64,000 bases of DNA from Luteococcus sp038433135 (GTDB lineage: Bacteria; Actinomycetota; Actinomycetes; Propionibacteriales; Propionibacteriaceae): positions 62,001 through 126,000 of the forward strand of contig NZ_JBCDMV010000001.1 in NCBI RefSeq assembly GCF_038433135.1, read 5' to 3'. The translations under genes and the position numbers were made by a program. The notes below the pieces were generated by a model. That model made no database searches and had not been told where the DNA came from. It worked only from the letters and a program-made list of their open reading frames with translations. Positions 7,860 through 16,143 of the stretch are shown here, in pieces; positions within the stretch are counted from its first letter, which is position 1; every line of letters begins with the position of its first letter.

Positions 7860-8246
7860 ATGGGACTGCGTGACCGACTGATCAACAAGATGACCCCCGA
7901 GGGGGGCATCAGCGTCGACGAGGCACTGGCGCTGATGGCCAAGGGAAGCGTGCTGTGCGACGTGCGCGGGCTCAACGAGTACGAGGCCGGGCATGTTCCG
8001 GGATCCCGACTGGTGGACGTGAAGTTGCTGGGGCAGAGCGTGATGGACGCGGTCTACGACGGCGACCCCTTTGCCGAACCGGACAAGGAGATCATCCTGA
8101 TCTGCGACACCGGGCTGCGCTCCGGCCACGCCGTCAAGCTGGTGGAGGCCCAGGGTATGAAGGCGGAGTTCGTGCACGGTGGGCTGCTCGCCTGGAAGGA
8201 AGCGGGCCAGTTCCTGCTCCCCGGACCGCCTCGCAACAAGCGCTGA
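7860..8246 (+). CDS. rhodanese-like domain protein
   Basis: This single-domain rhodanese of 128 residues has the family landmarks. DEALALMAKGSVLCDVRGLNEYEAGHVPGS is the substrate-side half (DVR...E..GH.PGS). The active-site loop ILICDTGLRSGHAVKLV holds the catalytic cysteine at about residue 82. Such proteins carry sulfane sulfur as a cysteine persulfide in the cytoplasm. The ATG at 7860 is the first codon that keeps the whole domain; the frame upstream runs into the palindrome. It stands alone, convergent with the broken acetyltransferase gene. The sulfur donor and acceptor cannot be told. Confidence 0.8.
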   Translation: MGLRDRLINKMTPEGGISVDEALALMAKGSVLCDVRGLNEYEAGHVPGSRLVDVKLLGQSVMDAVYDGDPFAEPDKEIILICDTGLRSGHAVKLVEAQGMKAEFVHGGLLAWKEAGQFLLPGPPRNKR

Positions 8247-8252
8247 GCCGGC

Positions 8253-8886
8253 TCAGGCCGGGAACCGCTCCCGCAGGCCGGCGGCGACGCCGGGCCACTC
8301 GTCGGCCAGGATGCTGAACACGACGGTGTCCCGCCAGGTCCCGTCCTCGCGCGGCTGGTCTCGGCGCAGCACCCCCTCCCGCGTGGCGCCCAAGCGGGCG
8401 ATTGCCGCCTGGCTACGGGTGTTGAGGATGTCTGTCTGGATCTTCACCCGGCCCATCCCGCACCCCTCGAAGGCTTCCCGCAGCAGCAACCACTTGGCCT
8501 CGGCATTGGTGCCGCTGCCCCAGAAGGCGGGCGCGTAGATGGTCCAGCCCAGGTGCAGCTGCTCGCGCTCCAAGTTCACCTCGCCCAGTGATGAAGTCCC
8601 GACGAAGGTCCCCGCCGCTCCCAGCTCGCAGTCCTCGGCCAGCCGGAAGCAGTAGCTGAGGCGGCCCTGAACCCGGCCGTCCAGGGAGTCCGGATTGACC
8701 CAGCCGTGGGCCATGCGCACCGCGTCATCCAGCGTGGTGGGCCGGTGGTGCATCACGTAGCCCGTGGGCGTAGACACGCTCGTCCATCAGGACGGGCGCC
8801 AGGTCCGTGCAGTCCTGCTCCGTGAAGGGGTGGGCTACCAGGCGGGGTCCGCGCAATTCGCGGCCGGTGGGAAGTGTGGCTGGCAT
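8253..8886 (-). pseudogene. GNAT acetyltransferase (RimJ/RimL type), frameshifted
   Basis: Two overlapping frames together spell one GNAT protein of about 210 residues. The first, from ATG 8886, reads TGRELRGPRLVAHPFTEQD and ends ...MDERVYAHG. The second resumes GYVMHHRPTTLDDAVRMA and continues to 8253. That second part contains the acetyl-CoA-binding region (ITY-like WTIYAPAFWGSGTNAEAKWL and VKIQTDILNTRSQAAIARLGA). The join is at the CCC run 8761-8763 (GGG on the coding strand), where removal of one base restores the frame. Either the gene is inactivated or the base is a sequencing error; ribosomal slippage is unlikely. The intact family acetylates N-terminal amines or small molecules. Confidence 0.75.
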
Positions 8887-8907
8887 GGGGTCAGCCTAGG
8901 ATGCGGC

Positions 8908-9912
8908 TCAGGCGGACTCGCGCACGCTGATCCTGGTGGACAGGATGTGCGGCGAGTCGACGTCCTCCCCGGCGAGCAGGCGTCGCAGCATTCGGCTGGC
9001 CTCGGCTCCCAGTTCCGTGGCCGGGTTGCCGACGCTGGTCAGCTGGGGGTCGCTCTCAACGGCCACCACGCTGTCGTCGAAGCTGGCCAGCAGCAGGTCG
9101 TCGGGTACGCGGCGGCCGGCGCGGGTCAGGGCGCGCAGCGCGCCGCGAGCCATCAGGTCCGAGGCGACGAACAGGCCGTCGAAGTCCGGGTGTTCGGCCA
9201 GCAGGCGTCGAGCGGCCAGTTCCCCGCCCTCCCGGGTGAACCCTCCGTCGACGGCGTGCACCGGGGTCAACCCGTGCTCGGCGAGCACCGTCTGGAAGGC
9301 CTGCAGGCGTCGCCTGCCCACCACCATGTCTAGCGGTCCCGTGATGGTCGCCAGCCGCCGGGCACCCCGAGCCAACAGGTGTTCGGCCGCGAGCCGGACG
9401 CCCGCCTCCTGGTCGATGTCCACGAAGGGGGCGCCGGGGATTCCGGGGTCACCGATGAAGACCACCGGACGGCCCGTGCCGTGCAGTTGGCGGGCGATCT
9501 CCCAGCCGTGGTGGGAGGCGACGATGGCCCCGTCGAGGTGGCCGCTGTTGAGGTACCTGGCCATCGCGTCGGGGGCGTCGTCGGGCTGGCTGATGGACAG
9601 CACCACCCGGGTGGGGGAGCCCGCGAATCCCTGCAGGGTCCCGTGGTACAGCTGGGAGAAGAAGGGGTCCGAGAAGACCCGCACGTCGGTCTCCGGCAGC
9701 ATGAGCGCCACGACGCCAGCGTGCTGGGTGGCCAGCGCCCTCGCCAGGTGGTTGGGGACGTAACCGAGCTGAGCGATCGCCCGCTCCACGGCCAGGCGCT
9801 TGTCCTCGCGGACCGCGGCGCCCTTGCTGACGACCCGGCTGGCGGTGGCCCGGGAGACGCCGGCCAGCCGGGCGACGTCGTCCAGGGTTGCCGGTGACGT
9901 CTGGACTCTCAT
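8908..9912 (-). CDS. LacI-family transcriptional repressor of the sugar ABC/GH1 unit
   Basis: The 334-residue regulator has the LacI helix-turn-helix at residues ~8-30 (TLDDVARLAGVSRATASRVV), the hinge (YVPNHLARALATQHAGVVAL) and a periplasmic-binding-protein-like sugar domain (IVASHHGWEIARQL; FDGLFVASDLMARGALRAL). It is the last gene of a four-gene minus-strand run with the ABC permeases and overlaps the permease stop by four bases. Two LacI-type palindromes between the solute-binding-protein gene and the beta-glucosidase gene are the likely targets. A CebR-like role (release by cellobiose or a related beta-glucoside) is inferred from the GH1 neighbour. Confidence 0.85.
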   Translation of the reverse strand: MRVQTSPATLDDVARLAGVSRATASRVVSKGAAVREDKRLAVERAIAQLGYVPNHLARALATQHAGVVALMLPETDVRVFSDPFFSQLYHGTLQGFAGSPTRVVLSISQPDDAPDAMARYLNSGHLDGAIVASHHGWEIARQLHGTGRPVVFIGDPGIPGAPFVDIDQEAGVRLAAEHLLARGARRLATITGPLDMVVGRRRLQAFQTVLAEHGLTPVHAVDGGFTREGGELAARRLLAEHPDFDGLFVASDLMARGALRALTRAGRRVPDDLLLASFDDSVVAVESDPQLTSVGNPATELGAEASRMLRRLLAGEDVDSPHILSTRISVRESA

Positions 9913-10826
9913 CCCTTGACCGCTCCCGCCATGACGCCGGCGACGAGCTGACGTCCGGCAACCAGGAAGACCAGGACTAGGGGCATGGTGATGATCAACA
10001 CACCAGCCATGATGAGGGCCATGTCTTTGAAATAGGAAGCCTGGAGCAGCTGGAGTGCCACCGGGAGGGTCGGATTGGAGGATCCCAGCACGATGAAGGG
10101 CCAGAAAAAGCTGGTCCAGGAACCGACGAAGGTGAACAGTCCCAGCATGGACGCGGCGGGGCGAGCGGCGGGGACGACGACGTGCCAGAAGGTGCGGATC
10201 ATGCTGCACCCGTCCATCCGGGCGGCCTCGATCAACTCGTAAGGCAGGGCGTCCTCCAGGTACTGCGTCATCCAGAAGACACCGAAGGCGGAGACCATGG
10301 CGGGCACGATCACGGCCGCGAGCTTGCCGGTCCATCCGAGCTTGGCCATCACGATGAACAGCGGGATGATGCCCAGCTGCGACGGGATGGCCATGGTGCC
10401 GACCACGAAGGCGAGCAGGAACTTCTTGCCCCGGAAGCGCAGCTTGGCGAAGGCGAAGCCGGCCAGGGTGGAGAAGAACATCACGGACAGGGCCGTCACC
10501 AGGGAGACCACCAGGCTGTTCTGGAAGGCCCTCCAGATCTTGATGTCGGAGTTCAGGACCCGCTGCAGGTTCTCCACCAGGTGGCTGCCCGGAATGGGGC
10601 TGGGGATGGGGTGCTGCGCGATGTCGGCGCTCGTCGAGGAGGCCAGCAGGAAGGCGTAGTAGATGGGGATGAAGGAGACCAGCAGCACGGCGGTCAGGAA
10701 GGCGTAGGTGCCCCAGCCGGGGCGCCGCACGCCACCCTCGAGGCGGGTCTGGCGGCGACGGGCGGCACGGGCGGCGCCCTTGCCGGCGATCTGCCCGATG
10801 GCGGGGGTGGACATCTGGTGGCTCAT
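9909..10826 (-). CDS. carbohydrate ABC transporter permease (MalG type)
   Basis: The 305-residue protein has six predicted membrane segments (first: YAFLTAVLLVSFIPIYYAFL). The ABC-permease EAA loop reads YELIEAARMDGCSMIRTFWH, at about residue 205-225. It forms the second half of the importer channel with the MalF-type partner encoded just upstream. The start at 10826 is chosen because ATGA overlaps that gene's stop. No ATPase gene is present in the cluster. Like other CUT1 sugar importers of actinobacteria, it probably uses a shared MsiK-type ATPase encoded elsewhere. Confidence 0.9.
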   Translation of the reverse strand: MSHQMSTPAIGQIAGKGAARAARRRQTRLEGGVRRPGWGTYAFLTAVLLVSFIPIYYAFLLASSTSADIAQHPIPSPIPGSHLVENLQRVLNSDIKIWRAFQNSLVVSLVTALSVMFFSTLAGFAFAKLRFRGKKFLLAFVVGTMAIPSQLGIIPLFIVMAKLGWTGKLAAVIVPAMVSAFGVFWMTQYLEDALPYELIEAARMDGCSMIRTFWHVVVPAARPAASMLGLFTFVGSWTSFFWPFIVLGSSNPTLPVALQLLQASYFKDMALIMAGVLIITMPLVLVFLVAGRQLVAGVMAGAVKG

Positions 10827-11797
10827 CGCGTGCCTCGCTGGTTCTTGCGGGTCAGTCTGCCGGAGCGGAGCTTCGAGGCGCCGCTGGAGGCAATGCGTCG
10901 GGTGATGAAGTAGTTGAGCAGGGAGATGGCGACGACGATCAGGAAGAGGATCCATGCCACGGCGGAGGCGCGCCCCAAGTTGCGTTGGCTGCCCCAACCC
11001 AGCTCGTACATGTACATCGTCACGGTCATCCACTGGCGGTCGGCGCCGCCGGCGCCCGTGTTGTCGAACATGCGCGGCTCGTCGAAGATCTGCAGACCAC
11101 CGATGGTGGAGGTGATCACGACGAAGATGATGGTGGGCCGCAGCATGGGGATGGTGACGTGCAGGAAGGTCTTGATTCGGCTTGCACCGTCCACGACGGC
11201 GGCCTCGATGGTCTCGCGCGGGATGGCCTGCATCGCGGCCAGGAAGATCAGGGTGTTGTAGCCGGTCCAGCGGAAGTTCACCATCGTCGCGATTGCCAGG
11301 TGGGAGGCCAGGACGTCCTTGTGCCAGCCGATCGGGCCCATGCCGATGCGGTCCAGCACGGCGTTGATGACGCCGGACTGGTCAGAGAAGACCTGGCCGA
11401 AGATCAGCGAGACGGCGATGGGGGCCACCACGTAGGGCAGCAGGACGCCCATCCGCCAGAAGGTCTTAGCGCGCAGGTTCGCGTCCAGGGCGGCGGCGAT
11501 CAGCACGGCGGCCACCACCTGCGGCACGGAGGACAGCAGGAAGATGCTGAAGGTGTTGCGCAGCCCCTTCCAGAAGCGGGGTTGCTGGAGCACCCAGACG
11601 TAGTTGTCCGCGCCGATAAAGCCCTGGTTCCCGCGGATCAGGTTCCACTTGTGGAGGCTGACGAAGGCGGTGTACAGCAGCGGAAAGAGCCCCGCGATGG
11701 CGAAGATGATGAAGAAGGGCGCGATGTAGAGGTAGGGCGACGCCTTCTGGTCCCAGTGGCTCAGCCGCTGGCGCGTCGACAGGGTGGGGCTGCTCAT
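10823..11797 (-). CDS. carbohydrate ABC transporter permease (MalF type)
   Basis: The 324-residue membrane protein starts with a short cytoplasmic segment and SPYLYIAPFFIIFAIAGLFP. It has an EAA loop with consensus core RETIEAAVVDGASRIKTFLH at about 205-225. It pairs with the MalG-type permease to form a CUT1 importer. It follows the solute-binding-protein gene after a strong hairpin, which would make the permeases less abundant than the binding protein, as is usual. Substrate is inferred to be a beta-glucoside or cellobiose-like sugar because the locus includes a GH1 enzyme and a LacI regulator. Confidence 0.9.
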   Translation of the reverse strand: MSSPTLSTRQRLSHWDQKASPYLYIAPFFIIFAIAGLFPLLYTAFVSLHKWNLIRGNQGFIGADNYVWVLQQPRFWKGLRNTFSIFLLSSVPQVVAAVLIAAALDANLRAKTFWRMGVLLPYVVAPIAVSLIFGQVFSDQSGVINAVLDRIGMGPIGWHKDVLASHLAIATMVNFRWTGYNTLIFLAAMQAIPRETIEAAVVDGASRIKTFLHVTIPMLRPTIIFVVITSTIGGLQIFDEPRMFDNTGAGGADRQWMTVTMYMYELGWGSQRNLGRASAVAWILFLIVVAISLLNYFITRRIASSGASKLRSGRLTRKNQRGTR

Positions 11798-11828
11798 CTG
11801 TGTGTCCTCATTGACGTTCGGGAAGGGG

Positions 11829-11857
11829 GAGGGGGCGCCCGGTACGGGCGCCCCCTC
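11829..11857 (-). terminator. intra-operon hairpin after the binding-protein gene
   Basis: GAGGGGGCGCCCG (11829-11841) pairs perfectly with CGGGCGCCCCCTC (11845-11857) around the loop GTA. It lies 11 bases past the end of the solute-binding-protein gene and before the MalF permease gene. Such hairpins stabilise the upstream mRNA or partly terminate. Confidence 0.7.
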
Positions 11858-11868
11858 GGGGGGCTGGG

Positions 11869-13176
11869 TCAGCCGAGGGCCTTGGCCTCGTCGACTGCCT
11901 TCTTCCAGGAGTCCTCACGGCTGGCGGACTTCTCCACGGCCGTGCGGGTCAGGGCATCCTGCGCGATGGTGTCGATCGCGAAGTAGTTCGGGCCCTTGTA
12001 GGGGGTCACCTTCACGGCGGCGGCGCGGTCGGCAAGGATCTTGCCCACGGGGGCATTGTTGAAGAACTTGTTCACATTGCCTTTCACGGGGTCGCTCTCC
12101 AGGGCCTCCTTCTGGCTGGGGAAGGTGCCCTTCGCCTCGAAGGCCTTGACCTGCTGTTCCGGGGCGGTCAGCCAGGCAGCGAGCTCACGAGCGGCGGCCT
12201 TGTTCTTGCCCTGCTCGGGGACGGTCAGGTAGGAGCCGCCCCAGTTGCCACCGCCGCCGGGGAAGACATTGGCTATGTCCCAGCCCTTGACGCCGGCGGC
12301 ATTGCCCTCGATCACGCCCAGCATCCAGCCCGGGCACAGCATGGTGGCGAACTTGCCGCTCTGGAAGCCCTTGTTCCAGTCGGGGCTCCACTGCGACAGG
12401 CCGGCGGAGAGCTTGTTGTCGACGGACTGGGTGACGACGTCGTCGTAGAGCTCCTTGACGGGCTTGTTCTCGTCGAGCGGGATGACAGTCTCCTCCTCCG
12501 TGGTGGAGGAGTAGGGGTTCTCCATCTGGTTCAGGCGAGCTGCCCAGATGGCGTTCGGGGAGTCGTACCAGCCGACATTCGGGACCTTGGTGACGAACTG
12601 CTTGCCGACCGCGAAGTACTTGTTCCAGTCGCCCTCCAACAGCTTGGCGACCTCCTCGCGGTCGGTGGGCAGGCCGGCCTTGGCGAACAGGTCGGAGCGA
12701 TAGCAGACGGCCTCGGGGCCGATGTCGGTGCCGTAGCCGATCACCTTGCCGTCGGGATCGGTGGCGGCCTTCTCCTTCCAGTCCAGCCAGCGGCCGGCGA
12801 CGTCATCGGACTTCAGGTCCATGAACTTGTCGCTGGACTGCATCAGCTCGGGCAGCCAGTCCACCTCGACGGCCTCGATGTCGGCCAGGCCGGAACCGGC
12901 CGCGAGGCGGGTGTTCATGTTGTCGCGCGCTTCCTGGGTGGTGGCGGCCTTCTTGGCCTTCACCGTCACATTCGGGTGCAGCTTCATGTACTCGGCGTAG
13001 AGCTTGTCGTAGCCGAACTCGTTGAAGGTGGCGACTGTCAGCGTCACCTTCTCGTTGGGGTCGCTGCTGGGCGCCGTCTTGCTGTCGGCGGCCTTGTCAC
13101 CGCTCGAGCAGCCGGTCACCATCACGGCCAGACTCGCTGCAAGCGCCGCGGCCTTCCTCCACTTGCCAGTGCTCAC
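11869..13176 (-). CDS. sugar ABC transporter solute-binding lipoprotein
   Basis: The 435-residue product begins VSTGKWRKAAALAASLAVMVTGCSSG, a lipoprotein signal with the lipidated cysteine about residue 22. The mature part is a cluster-B/CUT1 binding protein (VTLTVATFNEFGYDKLYAEYMKLHPNV near 45; FATMLCPGWMLGVIEGN near 285; RELAAWLTAPEQQVKAFEAKG near 360). The GTG at 13176 follows AAGGAG with six-base spacing; an upstream ATG in frame would disrupt the signal peptide. It captures the sugar outside the membrane and feeds the two permeases encoded next. A LacI-type operator lies upstream, so repression without sugar is expected. Confidence 0.9.
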   Translation of the reverse strand: MSTGKWRKAAALAASLAVMVTGCSSGDKAADSKTAPSSDPNEKVTLTVATFNEFGYDKLYAEYMKLHPNVTVKAKKAATTQEARDNMNTRLAAGSGLADIEAVEVDWLPELMQSSDKFMDLKSDDVAGRWLDWKEKAATDPDGKVIGYGTDIGPEAVCYRSDLFAKAGLPTDREEVAKLLEGDWNKYFAVGKQFVTKVPNVGWYDSPNAIWAARLNQMENPYSSTTEEETVIPLDENKPVKELYDDVVTQSVDNKLSAGLSQWSPDWNKGFQSGKFATMLCPGWMLGVIEGNAAGVKGWDIANVFPGGGGNWGGSYLTVPEQGKNKAAARELAAWLTAPEQQVKAFEAKGTFPSQKEALESDPVKGNVNKFFNNAPVGKILADRAAAVKVTPYKGPNYFAIDTIAQDALTRTAVEKSASREDSWKKAVDEAKALG

Positions 13177-13233
13177 CAGATACTCCTTCGTTCCCGGCCG
13201 TGCCACGATGCACGAGCCCTCCTAGGCAGGCGC

Positions 13234-13249
13234 TTGAAAGCGCTCTCAA
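13234..13249. promoter_or_regulatory. LacI-type operator O1 (importer side)
   Basis: TTGAAAGCGCTCTCAA is an inverted repeat with a central CG, the form bound by LacI-family repressors. It lies about 58 bp upstream of the solute-binding-protein GTG, in its probable promoter. The LacI gene of the same operon is the likely ligand. Confidence 0.7.
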
Positions 13250-13336
13250 ACAATGAAAGCACCCGATAGGCTTGATGGCAAGGCTCGGGGTCATGCACTT
13301 TGCAAGACTTTCCATTACCCCTAGTAGTTCACGCTA

Positions 13337-13366
13337 TTGACTTGGCCACCCAGCAGTGGCTAACGT
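13337..13366 (+). promoter_or_regulatory. promoter of the GH1 beta-glucosidase gene
   Basis: TTGACT (13337-13342) and TAACGT (13361-13366) are separated by 18 bp and match a vegetative actinobacterial promoter. The predicted start near 13373 is about 7 bp before operator O2, so a bound repressor would block initiation. Confidence 0.6.
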
Positions 13367-13379
13367 CATGACGCAGATC

Positions 13380-13393
13380 TGAAAACGCTTTCA
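13380..13393. promoter_or_regulatory. LacI-type operator O2 (beta-glucosidase side)
   Basis: TGAAAACGCTTTCA is a 14-bp inverted repeat with a central CG, similar to O1 (both TGAAA.CGCT.TCA). It lies just downstream of the predicted -10 for the beta-glucosidase gene. Confidence 0.7.
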
Positions 13394-13439
13394 CACTGAT
13401 CGTGGCACGCACGACGGCGTGCGGCTAGGGAGAGTCAAC

Positions 13440-14858
13440 ATGAAGTTCAATGACGAGTTCGTCTTTGGGACGGCGACCGCGTCCTACCAGGTAGAGGGCG
13501 CCCACGACGAGGGTGGTCGCACGCCCTCCATCTGGGACACCCAGTGCCGCACACCCGGCAAGGTGCACGGCGGGGACACCGGTGACGTGGCCTGTGACCA
13601 GTACCACCGTTGGGACGAGGATCTGGAGATCATCAAGTCCCTGGGGCTGCAGGCCTACCGCTTCTCCATCTCCTGGAGCCGGGTGATCCCCGATGGGGTG
13701 GGTGAGGTCAACCCGGAGGGCGTGGCCTACTACCGTCGTATGTGCGAGAGCCTCAGGGCGGCCGGCATCAGCCCTGTTGTCACCCTCTACCACTGGGACC
13801 TTCCGCAGGTGCTGCAGGACGAGGGAGGGTGGACGGTGCGCGAGACCGCCTATGTCTTCGCCGAATACGCCCGGAAGATGGCGCGTGAGCTCGGTGACGT
13901 CGTCGACGTGTGGAGCACTCTCAACGAACCATGGTGTTCGGCCTACTTGGGCTACGCCTCCGGCGTCCACGCGCCCGGTCGCACCGAGCCCGTCGAAGCG
14001 CTCAAGGCGGTGCACCACCTCAACCTGGCCCACGGGCTGGCGTCGGTGGCGCTGCGCGAGGAGCTGGGCGACGACGTGCGGATCTGCCTGACCCTGAACC
14101 TTCACGTCATTCACCCGCTCACGGACTCCGAGGCCGATGTGGCGGCGGCCCGCAAGATCGAGGTCGTCGGCAACGAGGCCTTCCTGCAGCCAGTGATGGA
14201 AGGGATCCTTCCCGACGAGCTGCGGGAGGTCACCAAGGAGCTCACCGACTGGTCCTTCGTGCTCGACGGAGACCTCGAGCTCTGCCACCAGGCGCCCAGC
14301 ATCCTGGGCATCAACTACTACGCAACCTCCACGGTCAAGGCCTGCGATGCCGGGGAGGAGTCCCTGTCCGGCGGTCATGGCGAGACCGGGGTGAGCCCTT
14401 GGGTGGGCTGCGACGATGTGACCTTCCTTCCGCCCACCGGGCCGCTGACCGACATGGGCTGGAACATCGAGGCCGACGGCCTGCGCCTCCTGCTCACTCG
14501 CACCGCCCGTCACTATCCCGGTCAGGAGTTGATGGTCACCGAGAATGGCGCCGCCTTCCCCGATGAGGTCTCCGTCGACGGGCGGGTCCACGATGAGGAC
14601 CGCGTCGGCTACCTGCGGGGTCACCTGGCCGCCGTCGTAGGGGCCATCGAGGAGGGCGCGCCGGTGACGGGTTACTTCCTGTGGTCTCTGTTGGACAACT
14701 TCGAGTGGAGCTTCGGGTACAGCAAGCGCTTCGGCATGGTCCGGGTGGACTACGAGACCCTCCAGCGCACCGTCAAGGACTCCGCGAAGTGGTACGCAGA
14801 TCTGGCGCGCACGCGTGACCTTGACGCCGTCGGAGTCGATTGGGTGGCTGGCGCCTGA
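13440..14858 (+). CDS. GH1 beta-glucosidase (or 6-phospho-independent beta-glycosidase)
   Basis: The 472-residue cytoplasmic GH1 enzyme begins MKFNDEFVFGTATASYQVEG, the family's N-terminal hallmark. The acid/base glutamate sits in STLNEPW (~157-163) and the nucleophile glutamate in MVTENGAAF (~365-373). A GYFLWSLLDNFEWSFGYSKRFG block lies near the C terminus. It would hydrolyse imported cellobiose or aryl-beta-glucosides to glucose. The ATG at 13440 is preceded by AGGGAG; an in-frame ATG seven codons upstream has no such site. It is divergent from the ABC importer and shares the LacI-type operators. No PTS genes are nearby, so an unphosphorylated substrate is likely. Confidence 0.9.
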   Translation: MKFNDEFVFGTATASYQVEGAHDEGGRTPSIWDTQCRTPGKVHGGDTGDVACDQYHRWDEDLEIIKSLGLQAYRFSISWSRVIPDGVGEVNPEGVAYYRRMCESLRAAGISPVVTLYHWDLPQVLQDEGGWTVRETAYVFAEYARKMARELGDVVDVWSTLNEPWCSAYLGYASGVHAPGRTEPVEALKAVHHLNLAHGLASVALREELGDDVRICLTLNLHVIHPLTDSEADVAAARKIEVVGNEAFLQPVMEGILPDELREVTKELTDWSFVLDGDLELCHQAPSILGINYYATSTVKACDAGEESLSGGHGETGVSPWVGCDDVTFLPPTGPLTDMGWNIEADGLRLLLTRTARHYPGQELMVTENGAAFPDEVSVDGRVHDEDRVGYLRGHLAAVVGAIEEGAPVTGYFLWSLLDNFEWSFGYSKRFGMVRVDYETLQRTVKDSAKWYADLARTRDLDAVGVDWVAGA

Positions 14859-14870
14859 AACCGGTAGAGT

Positions 14871-14913
14871 TGTGCCTTGGACGCCAGCACCCGATGCCGG
14901 GGTCCAAGGCACA
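14871..14913 (+). promoter_or_regulatory. rpsF leader hairpin, probable S6:S18 autoregulatory element
   Basis: TGTGCCTTGGAC (14871-14882) pairs perfectly with GTCCAAGGCACA (14902-14913). The loop holds CACCCGATGCCGG with two CCG triplets. The S6:S18 complex is known to bind a hairpin in rpsF leaders that mimics its 16S rRNA site and relies on a CCG. A TAGAGT -10-like hexamer ends at 14870, so the hairpin would open the transcript. The match to the S6:S18 motif is from memory of the family and was not aligned. Confidence 0.6.
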
Positions 14914-14973
14914 CGCCCTCCTGCCATGGGACCGACCCATGGCCGTTGAGACCAGAGGAGGTGGAGTACGCGT

Positions 14974-15264
14974 ATGCGCAAGTACGAGATTGTGGTCATC
15001 ATTGACCCCGACGTCGACGAGCGTCAGGTTTCTCCCCTGATGGACAAGCACACCAAGACGATCACCGAGGCCGGTGGCACCGTCGACAACATCGATGTGT
15101 GGGGCAAGCGTCGCCTCGCCTACGAGATCCGCAAGAAGCCGGAAGGCATCTACGTCGTCCTGAACGTGACCGCTGAGCCGGCCGCCGTGAAGGAAATGGA
15201 TCGTCTGATGACGATCGACGAGCAGATCATGCGCACCAAGGTGATGCGTCCTGACGCTCACTGA
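14974..15264 (+). CDS. rpsF: 30S ribosomal protein S6
   Basis: The 96-residue protein is full length for S6 and reads MRKYEIVVIIDPDVDERQV at the start, then WGKRRLAYEIRKKPEGIYVV. S6 binds with S18 to the 16S rRNA platform of the small subunit. It is first in rpsF-ssb-rpsR-rplI, the order kept across most bacteria. The ATG follows an AGAGGAGGTGGAG ribosome site. A hairpin in the leader probably allows feedback by the S6:S18 complex on the operon. Confidence 0.98.
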   Translation: MRKYEIVVIIDPDVDERQVSPLMDKHTKTITEAGGTVDNIDVWGKRRLAYEIRKKPEGIYVVLNVTAEPAAVKEMDRLMTIDEQIMRTKVMRPDAH

Positions 15265-15415
15265 GCTTCTGCTCGGCTGAACGTCGGATGAGTCCGGACA
15301 ACAACCGGACAACACCTGGGGCATTCCCCGGACCGTCGACGGATGAAAAACTGTCAGTACCCACTGGCAGGCTTCATCCCAGACAGTCCTCACGTCCGAT
15401 CCAACGGAGACCAAC

Positions 15416-16009
15416 ATGGCAGGCGAAACTCCCATCACCCTCGTCGGCAACCTCACCGCCGACCCCGAACTGCGCTTCACCCCCTCGGGTGCCGCCGTCG
15501 CGAACTTCACCGTCGCGTCGACGCCGCGCCAGTTCGACCGTCAGTCCAATGAGTGGCGTGACGGCGAGGCCATGTTCCTCAACTGTTCGGTGTGGCGCCA
15601 AGCCGCCGAGAACGTCGCCGAATCCCTCACCAAGGGGATGCGGGTTGTCGTTCAGGGCCGGCTGAAGAGCCGCAGCTACGAAACCCGCGAGGGTGAGAAG
15701 CGCACCGTCTTCGAGGTTGAGGTTGACGAGATCGGTCCCTCCCTGCGGTACGCCACCGCGAAGGTCACCCGCACGTCGGGTGGCAATTCCGGCGGCGGCA
15801 ACTGGCAGGGTGGCAACCAGGGTGGCGGTTACAACCAGGGCGGCGGCGCTCCCGCGCCGGCGGCCGGTGGCAACCAGGGCTGGAACAACCAGGGCGGCGG
15901 CAACGCCGGCGGTGGTTGGCAGTCCGCACCCCAGGGCCAGGGTGGAGACAATCGGGGCGGCGGCGTCGACCCCTGGGCCCAGGCCCAGAGCGAAGAGCCC
16001 CCCTTCTGA
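15416..16009 (+). CDS. ssb: single-stranded DNA-binding protein
   Basis: The 197-residue SSB has the OB-fold domain in the first ~115 residues (ITLVGNLTADPELRFTPSG; FLNCSVWRQAAENVAESL; GRLKSRSYETREGEKRTV). A Gly/Asn/Gln-rich linker with repeated NQGGG units follows. The acidic tip SEEPPF recruits replication and repair proteins. It coats single-stranded DNA as a tetramer. It lies between rpsF and rpsR as in other bacteria. The 151-bp gap from rpsF contains a short direct repeat (ACAACCGGACAAC region near 15297-15312), possibly a separate promoter region. Confidence 0.97.
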   Translation: MAGETPITLVGNLTADPELRFTPSGAAVANFTVASTPRQFDRQSNEWRDGEAMFLNCSVWRQAAENVAESLTKGMRVVVQGRLKSRSYETREGEKRTVFEVEVDEIGPSLRYATAKVTRTSGGNSGGGNWQGGNQGGGYNQGGGAPAPAAGGNQGWNNQGGGNAGGGWQSAPQGQGGDNRGGGVDPWAQAQSEEPPF

Positions 16010-16143
16010 TCCGCCGGGGCCGGTGAGACGACCCCGCTGACCAGGACTCCACTCAGTACCCAAGAACACCATTCCCTCTGGGAAGGCACATTCCGGCGAA
16101 AGCCGGGCTCGCGGGAACATTCCCGCAGACAAGGAGCACCACA

